Below, in pieces: positions 23,336 through 36,811 of a stretch of 64,000 nt of DNA. How positions within the stretch are numbered: position 1 is the stretch's first letter; each line of letters starts with the position of its first letter. Source of the stretch: Durusdinium trenchii (Eukaryota > Sar > Dinophyceae > Suessiales > Symbiodiniaceae). The stretch covers positions 222,373-286,372 of the forward strand of contig CAXAMN010003780.1 in assembly GCA_963970005.1 (NCBI GenBank). Direction: 5' to 3'. The notes beneath the pieces are model-generated. The model saw only the letters and a program-made list of their open reading frames with translations. It did not search any database and was not told where the DNA came from. The position numbers and the translations under genes were made by a program.

Positions 23336-25430
23336 GGCTGCGGACTCGAGGGAGGCGTCAATGGAGTGAGTGGTGACCGGGCAAATCGAGCACTGAATGC
23401 TCGTTAAAAGTCTTGAAACATTGAGAATGAGTTGGGGCTCTATGGCTACTGCAGTTTATTATTTCATCTTAGACCTCAACCCACAAATCTTTCCGCCTGA
23501 TGAAGGCCCATCTTCGCGACTCTTTGGTGGAAGATCTCCGGTCCAAGTGCATGGGTGTAGGTTAAAAGCCTGCAGCCCGGGTTGGCCTGACAATGAGCAG
23601 ATTCCACTGTAAGGCATGTCAACCCTCAACGTTGGCGGAGATTTTGACTCAGCGCCATATCTGAGGACATGGTGAGCTACAAAGAGTTCATCACCTGGGC
23701 CCTCGAGCGGTGAAAGGACATGCGTCCGACCGAGGGAAGACGAGAAAATGGGGAGCGCGGACGGGTGGGCATGCGTTGTGAGCTGACCATAGGGGCGTCG
23801 GCCGTGTGTTGAGGACGATTTGGTCCCACTCAATGTGGACAGGTTTGTGATGTGTGTCCTTATGAGCTATGAACCTGGTTTCCAGGCACCTGACAAGGAT
23901 GCACGGACCACCTTTTGGAGGGCTCCATTCTCGAGGCTCATGAAAGAACCATCCCACGTTGGAACAGTTGCAATTAACAGTTTCTCCTACTTGCGCGTGT
24001 TCCTTGTGATCTAGCAGCACTTTATATCGGCACCATGAAATTCCCGGTGCCACCTGGCATTTCCAAGGCAGTGGACCCAGAGGAACCAGCGCGGGTCGCA
24101 CCGGCGCGTTAAACGCGTCGCCCTGGCGCGGTGAAGCACTCCGACTCCAAAGCGCAAGGACTCGGACGAGAGGCTGAGGGTTGCCGCTTCGGAGCCTCGA
24201 AAGGGCTCGGGACGACCAGGTTTGGCCATCACCAGTCGCACTGGCTTTGTGAGGTGCGCTGCAGTTTTCGGCTCCAGTAGAGGGAGGACCGAACCGAACC
24301 GTTGCAAACGAGCGGAGCTGGGAGCAACCTCCTCTTCCCATGGGCTCCTCGTGCCTCGGCTACAACTTCTGGCGGTCCCAAAACAATGATCCTCATGCGG
24401 TTCAGCTGACCCATCTGCCAAATCTGAGGCGGATCTTACGATGTGGCTTGATTCTGCTCGTGGCTTGGTGGACGCCCTGGACTTGTTGTAAATTAATGTG
24501 CATCAATGGAAGGTGGAAGTGCTCTGAGGTGGGACGGACGTGGGACGGACGATTCACCCACATGCATGGGCTCCCCGAAGCGCTTTTCCCTTGGACATTG
24601 ATGGCCACCTCCGCATCCAAGACCCGCGATCCACACCGCCTTCCCCATCCTCCCCCCGAACGCACGCGTCGCCCTGAACACGCCCGAAGGCTCTTCTCTT
24701 CTTGCGTAGGCCGAAGGCTCTGCCAACCCCCCCCACATCCTCTCCAACAAACAGGTGTGTAGGTAAGGAAGATTGTCGCTCTTGAGTGACTGGGCATGTG
24801 ACCTGAAGCATCGCGCACTTCCATTGTCCATGTCACGTCATCTCCCACATCCGGATGGTGGTCGCGGCCGCGCTCGCCAAGGCCTCCGCGCAGTCCTGTG
24901 AGCACGAGTGCACTGAGGGGGCTGAGCCACTCGGCGTCCGGGCGAGGGTGGAAGAGAGGTTGATGAGGATCCTTCTCTTAAGTCCTAGAGTTTTTGCCTT
25001 TTGGAGGATGGACGGCCTTTTTGCTAATCCTCGCTACAAGATCAAAGTAGGACAAAGGCAAGGCAATTGGGACACCTTGGTTTCCCAGTCAACGAAAGGA
25101 CATACTACATGCAAGCATTTGGCACAGCATCAAGTGAAATATCCCCAGGGTGGTTTGTCCAGACACTTTATCAGAGATCCCCCTTGCAGGTGAGGCCACT
25201 GGTGACGTGTGATTCTCCTGGACAAGGCTTCTTCATATGCACCACGGGATCAAATAACTAGCTGGGAGTTGATCGATTGCATGGCAGGGCCCCTAGCAAC
25301 TCTAAGACTCTAGCAAGGAGTCTTTTTTCCTCAAGGACCCACCTAAAAGCAGGCCATAACTGGCCAGAACCCACTATTTCAAGGACACATACGTACCACA
25401 CCCGCTCGATCGATCGCTCCCCGTGTCCAG
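23336..25430. other. Intergenic, nothing recognised
   Basis: No family motif was found on either strand. One island at 24,855-24,970 begins with ATG and reads MVVAAALAKASAQSCEHE, then PLGVRARVEERLMR. It could be a 5' exon of the following sulfotransferase-like gene, but nothing ties them together. Open frames at 23,691-24,420 (minus) are rich in Arg/Pro/Ser and look like GC-driven chance. Confidence 0.35.
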
Positions 25431-28400
25431 GATGGCCCTCGTCCAGAAGCGGCTCAGCTTACAGGCAACGGAGGTCAAACCCTGGGACCGGCGCGTCTAC
25501 CTAGTGGGCACCAGCCACAAAGCTGGAAGTTTCTCGGCAGAAGGAGAGAGAGAGAGAGAGAGAGAAAAAAACAAAAATAGACAGATAAAGAAGGAGTCAA
25601 AAACCACCCGGAAGTGGATAGAAGGTGGACTAAGATGTTCCAACTCTTATTGTGGGTGCGCCTGACGCAGCAAATCATCGAACCTTCTTTATCTCCAAGT
25701 GTTGGAGGCCAAGCTGGGAGGCAAACACTCTGGGCGTGGCTCAAACAACCACACACACATATATGTATATATAGTGTATATCTATGTATATATGCAATCG
25801 AGGGAGTCTGAGACGAGCCGTTCTGCCAAAAGATCGGTCGACGTCACCAGCTGTCCAGTCTTTTCTGGTGATGCGAGGGGGGAGATACAATGTTGAATCA
25901 TGTTGTCTTGATCTTTTCCAGTTTCCAGCCTCAGGAGTTTGGGGCGGGAGGAGTCGTTAGGATCTTCTGGATCCAAGTGGCTGTAGTCCAACCGGGCTGA
26001 GTAAAAACATGATGCCACATGGAGCATGATCAGCTTGAAAAAGCCAAGGCCAGTTGCTTCGCAATATCATGAACTGGGCTTTTGACACCCTAGGCCAGGG
26101 CTGTTGCCATGGTTGAGCACCGAGTCCAGAGAGGATTTTGCCGGTTTCAGTTTTCAGATTTTTTCTCTTTCCGAACTCCAACGTTGGGTTGACTTGGTTG
26201 ACGTTTTCATACATTTGCATTGGCTGTTGGAAGACAACACACGAGCAACGGCCATCTCGACGGTCTCCAGGTGCCAACATGTCCTGCCAGAAAGGAGGAC
26301 GTGGTGTTCCAATCACGTCTCCACACATCCATGTGGATTGCGATGAGCATCCGTTGAACATTCGTGCCTGGCAGAAGAAGATAGAATGAAGCAGTGTGGA
26401 CAAGTGGAGGATGCATGTAAGGAACAGGAATGGAACATGGAACGCTTCTAAATCCAATTTTTTCCTAGAATTAGTGATGGCTCCTGGACTTGTGGATGAA
26501 CCTTTGCATGCGAATATGGCATGATGCACATCACACCTGTCATTGTAGAACATACCAAGGGTGTACTTCCAGTAGTCAGTAGTAGATGTCACTTTCTCCC
26601 AGGTCGGGTTTGAGCTCCTTTAATCTTCTTGATGCGTATGTATGTGTATATATATATATACATATGTTCCACAATATTCCACAAAAACACACACATACTG
26701 TATATATATATATATATATTTAAGGGGCTGACGTCCAAAAGCGGGCCAGCAGGCCAACAAACCACAACGAAGGAAAAGACATGGTGGGGAGACGCAGAGT
26801 GCGAGGCGTCGCTGTTGTTATGGGTGTTGGTTGTTGCTCCCTGAAGGTCTACTTTGAACCTTCTCAGGCAGCATGTGTGGCCCATCTGGGCCATCTCGGA
26901 GCGGCCTGGTTGCTTTGTGATGGCCACTCTCCCCCCAACAATGTGATACACTACCTAGAACTATTTGAATGGATACGCTATATAGATTGGCTCTGCTGTG
27001 GGCGGCCACCTGACTCAGGCAGTAGACACTGAAAAAGTGTCCAAGATCATCCACACAGTCTGAGAGATCAGTTGGCTGATGTCAGTGAACTCTTGGGGGA
27101 ATTGTGCCTGACACGCTTGCCACGGGTCGTGAGGCCACTGTATTGGATATGGGGCAGCCATGGGTCCTGAAGCTTTCGGCGCTGCAGCAGACGAGTGCGG
27201 CCCCAGCTGGGCAGCCTTCTTCTGCGGTAGCGCAGGCTGCTGTGGCGGGCCTCCCACGCTGGATGACTTGCGGGGGGCAGCTGCACTGAGATGGGACCCG
27301 CTTTCTCAGTGCCAAGCGTTGCTTTCTGACGCCAGTAGCGACTCTATGCAAAGTCCTTCTCCCGAGCCTGTCCGCCAACGGTCTCAAATATATAACAAAC
27401 CTAAAGCGACGCGAAAATAGGTCTCCCACGGTTTTCGATGCCGTTGCCGCCCACTGCTGGTGCTTCTCCGGACTTCACAAGACTTGTGCGGTGCCCGGTG
27501 TCTCAGCAAGCCTTGGGATTTTGGCGTTGTGGTTTCGAAGCGTTTGGCGTTGTGGGCGGGATGCAACCTGCGCCAAATGCAATCCGCCCCCTCAGACGTG
27601 AACCTGTCAGCTTGCCAGGGCCCCCCTTCTCTGACACGTTCCCCCACCATTCGCTGGGGCGGAACTGCATATATTATTTTTTTATTTATTTATATACCAG
27701 TTTCTTGAGCCTGGCTTTCAACTGTCCCTCGAATCCTGGCCCAAGAAGGCTTTGACAACACGGTGAGTGGCAAGGACATCGTGAAGCTTCGGAACGAGAC
27801 GCGGGAGACGGGCGGCTTTCGGGGCGTGATGATCATCCGCGATCCGTTTGAAATGTTGATCTCGGCTTATTGCTGCTTGGATCGACCGGGGCCGCCGGGC
27901 GGCGTTGGGACGGCAGAGGCCGTGGAGGTACTGACTGGAAGACGGCGATGGTTTGAACGAGACAGACAGTCACACAAGGCGCGGGTTTTGCATGCGAACT
28001 GGGAGTGCAAGAGCAGAACGCGCTCCAAGGGACCTGAGGTTTGACACACTCTCATGAGGCAGCTGAGCCCAGCCCGGCTCCCTCACCCGTAGTGAGGCTA
28101 CCACCACCGTGGGGCTGAGCCGGACAGTATCTTGGCTCCGGACAACATCACGAAGATGCCACCTGCTGAGGGTGTGCCGGTGCCTGTGTCAAAGTTCAGT
28201 GGACGTGAATTCGGCCCTCGCGTGAAGTTGGATTGGAATTTGACACACCCACCAAGATCCCAGACTTATGTAGGAATGGTAAAACTCCTTGACCAATTCT
28301 TGGACATCTTTCCTAGGTAAACCCTGAAGTCTTGCGGGGGTCTGAAGGGCGTTATGGGTCACTGAATTTGAACATTTTCAATATATACATATAATTCTTA

Positions 28401-29905
28401 TGTTATGGATGTGTGGCAAATTTCTTCTGTTCTGAGCCCCCACCGGTTCTTTTTGGGAGGCGTTTTCTCTTCAAAAAACCGCCTGAAAGCCGAGACTGAT
28501 GGCCTCAGGCCATGGCTCCAGGCATGCTGGGAGTGATCAAGATGATGGAGGCAGCCACGGAGGTGGCAAGGCCCGATGTCATTGTGATTCGTGACTTGGC
28601 AGGAGCAGGACTTTTGCGGCCCCGCGGAGTCGGAGCATCACCCAAGCGTTCTTGAGATGGAATCTGTTTGAGTGATGCAGTGCTTTGGCCGGGGCCGATT
28701 CATCACCATCTATTGAATCTATGAGTCTATGAGTGTCCATGGATCATGTTTTTCAGTCTTACCTTGGCAAACTTCAGCTAATTTGACTGCTTTGGGGTGA
28801 TGGCCAGTGAAAGCAACCTGGGTAGTGCGTTGAAGGCTGCAGCCTGCAGCCTGGTCTATGACCACATTTGTTGAAGACTGCTTTCCTTTTCATTCGTAGG
28901 CGCATGTGTGGTACTCGACCCTGTCACTAGTCGTGGTGACACAAAAGACCTAAGCGGGCGAAAAAAACATGTCACCGGTGGACCAAAAACGGTGTGACAT
29001 CTGAAGTGAGAACACCCTGATGTCACCGTTCGGCCGTCGTTCGGTTGTTCGCCATTAGTACAAAAAACAAAACCAGGTTTTCGAAGAAAAAACACCAACG
29101 GAACGACGGCCGTTTTGGCTGTTCCAACGCCAGTGGGCCGTTTCGGCGTCCCCGACCGACCGGAGCACGGCTCCAAGAGACCGCCGTGGCACGCTGACCG
29201 CAACGGTGAGATCCATCAGGGTCAGCCGTTTCTGCCAATGTGATCCACCTGGTTTTCACTGGCCACCCCAAGGCTATGAGGCGATCACCGCGAGCTCTGA
29301 GATGTTCAATCGTACTGATGCTCAGCTTGAAAGCCGATTCCGACCGTGCCATAGGGCCGCTTGCTGCACTGTCCTGCCATGAAGCCTTTAATCATAAAAC
29401 CCCATGGAGTCTCACTAAGTGATGCCAAATCAGTCTGAGAAGACTGACGACATTTTAACCCCCATAGTACCCCCTATCATGAAGAGCTTTGACCATCCAT
29501 ATCTCTCTCAGTGCCCCTACGGGCTGTCTACCTCATGCTCAGAAAGCGAATGAGTCACGTGAACAAGAATCCATGTCTGGGAGCTGGGGGCTTGAAATGT
29601 ATGGTCTGCCACCGAGTCTACCGTGTCCACCTTTCCGCCGGGAAGGGGCCGCGGCCTAGAGTCGAAGCACACCGACGCGTCGAACCCCGAACTCGGTGGA
29701 GTCGAGTTCGCTGGTTCGACCGGATCTCTTTTGAACGCGACGCATGCACGGCACGTGCCCCCATTTTGTGCCGTTCTTGGGCTTCCTCAACGGACGAATG
29801 TGAGGTGAAGAACATTGCTCAGTTCCTCTTCCGTGGTGAGATCACTCATGATCAGAGGCTGCAGATCCTGGATGCCGCTGTGGTGGAAGATCTGAACCGG
29901 GAAGG
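25431..29905 (+). CDS. Sulfotransferase-like gene with introns (partial)
   Basis: Sulfotransferases move a sulfo group from the donor PAPS to a hydroxyl or amine. Four exons carry the family motifs. The first, 25,431-25,528, follows a CCAG|G acceptor and reads WDRRVYLVGTSHKAGS, the 5'-phosphosulfate loop; it ends at a GT donor. The second, about 27,735-27,896, reads GFRGVMIIRDPFEMLISAY, the 3'-phosphate-binding block. The third, 28,522 to about 28,605, reads MLGVIKMMEAATEVARPDVI. The fourth, 29,811 to about 29,905, reads NIAQFLFRGEITHDQRLQIL, then VVEDLNRE. The same blocks occur, joined without introns, in the copies at 34.3-35.6 and 48.4-59.5 kb, which supports the exon reading. The block between exons 1 and 2 (TLTELSPKHQD in the copies) and the C-terminal end were not located, so the gene may be partly decayed. 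Confidence 0.6.
25543..25566. repeat. (GA)n microsatellite
   Basis: A run of about 11 GA units lies directly after the first sulfotransferase-like exon, inside the inferred intron. Confidence 0.95.
26641..26722. repeat. (TA)n / (CA)n compound microsatellite
   Basis: Two TA runs flank an AC-rich stretch, in the large first intron of the sulfotransferase-like gene. Confidence 0.95.
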
Positions 29906-31510
29906 CCGCTTGACACGACGAAAAGGACTGGGCCAGACACGACGAAACTGGCATGCCACGTGGCATTGGGATTCTTGCAAGCGGTTCTGCAGGTCGATTT
30001 GACCAAAGCGCGGAGTCTTGTGGAAAGATGTGGAACATGAATTGGCAATGAATTTTGCAATAAATTACATATAAATATATATTATATGTACTATACTTCA
30101 TTTGAGGGCTGCTGTGCTGAGCCCCTTTTAGGGAATGGATGTGCTTTGTTTGTCTATACAACAACTCGGAATCGAAGAAATCGCAACCGAAATCTGAAGA
30201 AAGTGAGTCATTTGAGATCCTCGCGTGGAACGCGAGGTTCTTTTCCGCGTTTTTGGGGTTCCTCCGTTGACGTGGATTGATCACGTCCGAGGCGATGAGG
30301 AAGGGATGTCCTTTGACATACCTTCCTCGTCCAACATCCCCAACCACACCAACGATGCCCGGCGAAGGTTGCCTTTTCTTTCTTCGTTCTGAACCACCGG
30401 CGCGGCGCGCGGAAGGGAAGGTGGAACGGTGTGAGCTACTGCGCTGGTGCACTGCTGCCATGAAAGGAGTCCAATTTATGGGGCTAATGCCACATGATGG
30501 GGGCGTATATGGCGTATATATATATATATATGAGTACCCGACAGAATTCTTGTAAGTCAGCAGTAATTAGTCTTCGGCTGGACATCGTTTTTTGAAAAAG
30601 TAATTTGACTGCCGATAAGGGCCCACCGAAAACCGATACCCTCCAACATGGGTGATGGCCCACTCAAAACCGATACCCCAAAGAGTTGTAGATGTATAAG
30701 AAAACCTGAGACCGATAGGGTACCACCAAAATACATGTAAAGAGACTGATAGTAGGGGCCCACCAAAATTATAAACGTCCTTTGCGGGTAATAAGTAATA
30801 TTGTCCGTCATTCATATAGAGACATGTATAGGAGTGGCGTATATGTATTTTCGGGCGTATATAGGAGTGTATACCAAATTCAGGTATGTGTATATATATA
30901 TATATATAAAGCCTTAAACATCCATATATACTTCTCTATACTTTTGAGACCCCGGAGATTCCAGCTGGTCTTCTGTCCCGGCTTTGGAAGCATTTCAATT
31001 GAAAGGTTTAAGAACGATTTTGGGGGATGGCTACCACGTTTATAAAGCGTGCCAATACCAACGCAGAAATGACCTTGAAGACTCGAAGGATTGCATTAGC
31101 TGGCAGAATTGCTTCGCCAAGGTAATGAACACCCCATTTGAGAATGGTAAGGTTCAATTACGACTTTGCCTCTCCTATCGAAGTTTTATTCAGACTTGTT
31201 GGCAGGCCAGCCAACAGTGGACCTACAATATCTTGACCTTGAGTTAGAACCATATCCGTCATAGCGAAGTTGACACTAATAGCTCTCGAGAACAGCTGGT
31301 TCAAATCCTCGAAGCACAAAGGGAGCAAGTTTGAAAGCCGCCTTTACCACCGCTCATACCTGGACTTTGAAACTGAATCGGCTCTCTAATTAGCACTTTT
31401 CCTATGTTATCCAGTTCCTGTACTGATGGGCATGAGGGGCGCCTGCGGGTGCGGCATTTATCTCTTTGACTTAGTTTCACACGTTTCTCTCACCCCCATA
31501 CCTATAGCAC

Positions 31511-31708
31511 GCAAGAAGAAGAAGAAGAAGAAGAAGAAGAAGAAGAAGAAGAAGAAGAAGAAGAAGAATCAGAAGAATAAGAAGAAGAAGAATCAGAAGA
31601 ATAAGAAGAAGAATAAGAAGAGTCAGAAGAAGAATAGTAATAATAATAAGAAGAAAAATCAGAAGAAGAAGAATAATAAGAATAATCAGAAAAAGAAGAA
31701 GAAGAAAC
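31511..31708. repeat. (GAA)n / (AAG)n trinucleotide tract, ~200 bp
   Basis: About 16 perfect AAG units lead into imperfect GAA/AAT units. The tract creates long lysine-rich and leucine-rich open frames on opposite strands; these are artefacts of composition. Confidence 0.95.
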
Positions 31709-32531
31709 ATAATAAGACGATGCGACTTTTTAGGTACAGGCCTTCGAGAAACAGTCAACTATATATGTTCCAGTCTTCTTCTAGCCGCCTAGCTCGTTCA
31801 TTCTTGACATTCTGGCCTCGCTCCAGCCCAAAATCACATCATTTTCTTGAAGACGCACGTAATGAGGGCGGGCGACCTTTTTTTGCTTTGCATTTTTGCA
31901 CTTGGATATTGGATGGTGCGCTGGTGCCTAGGATGCTGAAGACTTGACTTGAGAAGACAAGGCTCCGTGTGTACCCTCTGAAGAGTTCTGACTGTGGATT
32001 AGGAGCGGTTGCAAAAGACCCCGGCCCCAGGTGATTCATGACGTTCTTTCCTTTCTGTTCGGTGATTAGCTGGGCAGAGCCTTAGGATATAGCATTTTTC
32101 CGTTTGATGGTGTGTGATTGATGGATATGAATGCAGAAGATGCCACAGGGCTCAAGGTTGATAGCAAACCTGAAGAAGGCATCTTGCTATTTGCGCCATT
32201 AGTCGGTGGAGCCCATCTCACAAGGCTCAGCGCGATGTCTCGTTCTCGGTACTCGTTCCGAGCCGTTGGCTCTCCGAGGATGATTTGGAGATGGCGGAAG
32301 CCAGAGAGGCCTTGGAGTTGCTACCTGCCGCAGGGCTGCAGGTCGTTTGGACGTTTGCCGTGTGAAGTTCTTTAGGGTGAGCGGTAGAAGCTACACACTT
32401 GTTACTTGTTCCTGAGAACTCATAGGGCCAGTGTTTTCCAGTCGATGGCCTCCGTTTTTCAGTCGCTGGCCTCAAATTTCTTTCTGGAAATGTCTTAAGA
32501 AGTAGGACTAGGAGCAGCTGAGGAGCATAAC

Positions 32532-32590
32532 CTCACACACACACAGATAAATAGATAGATAGATAGATAGATAGATATATATATATATAT
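32532..32590. repeat. (CA)n-(GATA)n-(TA)n compound microsatellite
   Basis: CA units at 32,532-32,544 are followed by about seven GATA units and a TA run. Confidence 0.95.
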
Positions 32591-34314
32591 GTAGAAAGCT
32601 TATCGTTATGCGTCCTTCTTCACTTCAAGAGGTGGGCTGAAATGCCACTGGAACGTGGCAAGCGGCTTTGGTGGGGCCATGGACCAAGACATATAGAACG
32701 CCCCGGCATCCCAAGTGGTGTACGTGTATATATATATATCTATATTTGTGTGTGTACATGATATACAATATGCAAGTGAGTAGTTGTTGTACTACATGGG
32801 ATCGACCTGGTGAGCAGCGACCTTCTCCGGCGCTCGGCCGGAGCTCATTGGAGCTCGGACGAGCCGTGTGGTGCCGAGCCGTGTGGTGCCGAGCGGTCCG
32901 CTGGTGCCGAAACGTGTGTCAGATATCATTGATGTCCTATCTCCTCAGCAAGCTCTTACAGGCTTAGAAAAAGCAACGGTTAAAGTAGGAAATTGCTAGA
33001 TGAAGAGTTAGCTCAATTTGTATCTCGGGCAAACATATATATGCAAACATACTGTATATATATAATACAGACTCAATTGCTGTATGAGGTTGGCTGGCCG
33101 CCCGAACCAAGAGAAACACCAACGAAAACCAACAGTTGATCAATCTTTTTTAACTTGGTCTACCTCATTACCTTCTGAAGGTTTGTGTTTTCCTTGTTGG
33201 GGGCAACTCTTCTCAAGAAAAAACAAATCGAGACTAAGCAATTTGACCACGAAAACCTTTGTGAAGATTGAAGCAGCTCTCCTTTCCTTGTGGTGCGACA
33301 AAAAATTGAAACACATTTTGAGAGTATAGAAACAGTCAAGCAAGACATAGCGAACAGCTTGCGGGGAAGAATGTGGAGGGGAGAGGAAGAGTTAAATGAC
33401 CATATCAGATTGTAAGCCAGTTGTATCAGCAATGAACGAGTTGAATAAGGGGAGCAAGAGCTTACCAATAGTCAACAAAAGGCAAAAAGGACACCGCCAC
33501 TGCTTGAGTACAGGCCCACATGTATTATGCCCAGTTTCTGTGGCAATAGAGCAGGCATTGGGAAGTGCCTTCAGAGAATTATGCAGATGGAGAGCTTGAA
33601 GGCTACATCGCCACAAATGTGCAAACCAAAAACGCAGAAAACAATCAAACAACAAAAACCCAAACACCAAAACACAGACAAACAACATTGATTGAGATAA
33701 ACGATCCCAATCCTGTGGTGGCATCATTTTGTCTGAAACTTTTGTAAATCCACTCCCTGGTCTGAACAACATTTAAGAAAGATGAGCTTAAAACCTAGGG
33801 TTTGGATGTATTTGGAGCAGAATTCACTGCAACACCACGTGTTTTTTTGGCTACATTTTTGGCACAAAAGTCATGTCCCAAGAGCACCTGCTCCTTTCTT
33901 TTTTTGGTGAGTGGCTTCTCAGGAGGACGTTTATGCCGTGCCTAGGCTGCAAAGGGGATGCAGAGCTCAAGGAGGAATGAGGACCTCCAAATCCTTTCGC
34001 AAAATGGGGGGGGCCCCCTCCAGTCCAGCGGGAGGAATCCAAGCTCAGGAGAATCGATGAAGCACGGATTTTTGGACCTTGATTTGAGTGGGACTCCCTG
34101 ATTTGCACCTTTCCACTGCTTTTCGGACAGATTCTTTTCTTGATCCTGAGTGGAATCTCCAAAAGTCCATGGCCAGATGTTGAACGCATGACCGCTTGAT
34201 TGGGAACAGCACTGGCCAACGGACTCTGAAACACATACTGCAATTGAACCACCTTGTGTGGCACATTGACCACTCCGAATTGTCTTGTTCGGGCCTGGCC
34301 TCGCAAAAAGACTT

Positions 34315-35612
34315 TTGTAGATTTGCTGACATGCTCTCATGTTCTTTGGTTCAAGCTGCTCAAGCTGAAGCTGTCAAAAAATTTCAATGGTGGAGCAACC
34401 CCACTCCCCTTTTCATGCTTTTCATACCGTGCATTTGTGCAGCCTCGTGGGTGCGCCCAGTGGGGTGCCGTTGGGGCTCCGTCGTCGGCCAATGACCTCT
34501 GAGACCAACGGCCAGGACTGCGGCCCTCAGCTTTTCCAAACGCACATGGGGCGACACAAGCAGATGGCAACAACATGCCTACTTGGTGGGCCACAAAGCT
34601 GGGACCAACATGTTGCACAGGATCATCATGCGGCGGGCTTTTGATATCCTAGGTCCTAGGCGGCATGGATAGTTGCAACTATGACGGCAGAGGTGGCACA
34701 CTGACTGAACTGTCGCCCAAGCATCAGGATTGTCATTCGCATCCTGCAAGGATTCGTTACACCCATCATTCCTCACAGGTGACGACGTTCAAGGGCTGCG
34801 CGGTTTGACAGCCGGAGCAGGTGGCTTTCGTGGAGTCACCATCGGGGTGCAGAGGCAACCACAGTGTTGGGTGTAAACATTACAGACATGAACCCAGAGC
34901 GGGGGATTCCAGAGATGGCGAATCGTTGATGCCAACAAGGTCAGCAAGCCGGACATGATGGCTGTTCGCTTCGAGACGATCACTAGTAGCTCAACGAGCT
35001 TCAATTGCACGGTGCAGGAGCTTTGGAGCAGAAACATTTTGGAGTGCCAGGACGTTTCTGTGTACTGTACTTAGCAATGTGAATTTGTTTAGCAGTAGCA
35101 GGGCTGGACCTGACATATGCTTGGGGATTACGCCCTCCACAAGATATTTGGGAGCTTTGGCCGCCTTGTGGGCAAGGAGATCGTCCGCTTCATGTTTCGG
35201 GATGAGATTGCAGAGAAGCAGAGACAAGCGATCCTGGATGACGTAGTTAATGAAGACCTCAACCCTGGTGATGAAAATGGGCGTGCTTGTCACCAGTCTC
35301 CGAAGGCTCGGCCCAATTCTGTAAATGCGTTCAACCTCACGAATGATGACGAGGAAATGCTGGAGAGCAGAAGGTGTTCGCCACTAGTGAAGCCTCACAT
35401 CTATGCTGAGATCTTGAAACTCAGGCTATAAGGAGCTTTCCGTGGAGCTTGGGTAGATACCGGGCCAACACCGAAAACCCGTGGCTTCTGCGCGCCCAAA
35501 AAAGGTGGCTTCGCGCCTGAAGAACCTCGCGCACCTTGGTGTTTCGAAGAGTTGAAAGAGATGTTTTAGTCCAACTTTTCGAACGGAGCCGCAGAACTGG
35601 GATCTCAGAGAA
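34315..35612 (+). pseudogene. Intronless sulfotransferase copy A (decayed)
   Basis: This copy aligns along its length to copy B (48,437-49,308 + 59,010-59,525), including about 25 bp upstream of CAAGCTGCTCAAGCTG and a shared 3' untranslated stretch to about 35,612. It reads through the sulfotransferase blocks without introns: a CACAAAGCTGGGACCAACAT loop region, TLTELSPKHQDCHSHPARI, VRFETITSSSTSFNCTVQE and EIVRFMFRDEIAEKQRQAIL. It lost 49 nt that carry the RDP phosphate-binding motif (at about 34,836) and about 26 nt near 34,927, and it has a small deletion before its premature stop at about 35,431. It cannot encode a working enzyme. It has no copia insertion at 35,121, so it preserves the empty target site. 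Confidence 0.75.
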
Positions 35613-36065
35613 AATCTGGTCCCAGCCTGCTGAAAGTTGGAATGGCTTGTGCTACCTCGCAGCTTCCACTGGGTGCACGATGTGTAGTGTGGTAAATCGG
35701 AGGGCAGAGAAACATCATGAAACATCACTTGAATGATGACGAAGGGTTCGATTCTAAGCAAGCTGTCTTGAACTCGGAGGCAAAAGATTCACCCTTGCAG
35801 TCGGCTCATCTTTTCCCTCGTTCCCGATGTGGTTTGCCGCGATCCGGAGATGGGTCGGACCCGACCGTCGGGGCATCAAAGCGGTCGGAAGTCACCAAAC
35901 ACTGGACGCCAAATCCCATCGACGGAGAATGAAAAAACACAAGAGTGGGACCACCAAAAAGCAAGAGGACCAAATCTGAAAGCCAAACCGACGAACCCAA
36001 GCCCTAAAGAACCAAAGCCTAGGCAGCCAAGCCAAAGCCAAGCCAGCCAAGCCAGACCCCAAAGC

Positions 36066-36262
36066 TAAGTCAGCCAAACCAATCAAAACCATCCGAGCCC
36101 TATCAACGAAAACCTGCCAAATCTTGAATCAAGAGGTAACATGCAGCTTGAGGCGACTATTTGCCATCCGAATCCCGAATCACGAAGATGTAGCTTGAGG
36201 ATGCGCGAGCTACAAAAGACCACATTCACCAATCGAAAGCACACATTGAAGAGACAACAAGG
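36066..36262. repeat. ~190-bp local duplication, copy 1
   Basis: This stretch matches 36,812-37,010 with scattered substitutions and small indels. Shared words include CGAAAACCTGCC, AAGAGGTAACATG and AGACCACATTCACCAA. It is not coding. Confidence 0.8.
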
Positions 36263-36811
36263 GCCTCCGACCAGGCGGAACATAACGCGACCAGGCTCAG
36301 AGGTCCACGGCCAAGGCGCTTCCAGCAAGGCTGAGTCTACAATACCTAGGCCGCGCGGGAAAACGCGGACAAATTACTGTATACTTCTGTCATAAGGCAA
36401 AATCGTAACAACAACACACAGCCCGAAAAAAAAGAGAAACCAAAAGGAATCCAAGTTGCTATAAGCCAGGTTGAACATCTGTATCGTATAGTCGATGGGA
36501 AAGCACCATGCATTTCTCGTACCACTCAAATGGACTCATCACAAGCAGTGGAGTGAGTTGCCGCAGGAAAGCCAACTCATTGAGAAGTCAGCATGGCGAA
36601 ACGGTTCTATGCGCATCTGGGACGCGACACGTGAGGCACGAATGACCACCAACCCGGACCGAAAGTGAAGCATTCTGGAAGCCCGAACCCCACCAAAGGC
36701 ACCCGAAAGTGCAGCACCCTGCGCCCTGTGACGCCAAAATGCATCCCAAAAAGTAGCGACTTGCCCGGCGCCGCGGCGTAACCCTAGACAAGCCAAAGCC
36801 AAGCCAGCCAA

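Larger units (their letters stand above)
29906..34314. other. Intergenic, microsatellite-rich, no recognised gene
   Basis: TA runs occur at 30,513-30,531, 30,889-30,908, 32,730-32,745 and 33,034-33,064. 30,600-30,790 contains repeated GGCCCACCAAAA/ACCGATA words. One coding-like island at 32,263-32,363 reads RWLSEDDLEMAEAREALELL and stays open for about 33 codons; its product is unknown. The minus-strand open frames at 33,160-33,772 are hydrophobic but show no motif. Confidence 0.4.

Noticed and set aside
25957..26592. 211-codon minus-strand open frame
   Set aside because: It lies in an inferred intron of the sulfotransferase-like gene, shows no family motif, and such lengths occur by chance in this GC-balanced DNA.
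29787..30461. 224-codon minus-strand open frame
   Set aside because: It is antisense to the last sulfotransferase-like exon and crosses a TA-rich tract; no motif.
31290..31320. GGTTCAAATCC, resembling a tRNA T-loop
   Set aside because: The flanking bases do not pair as a T stem and no D or anticodon arm is present upstream.
31426..31947. Lysine/asparagine-rich open frame and its leucine-rich antisense
   Set aside because: Both are created by the GAA trinucleotide tract.
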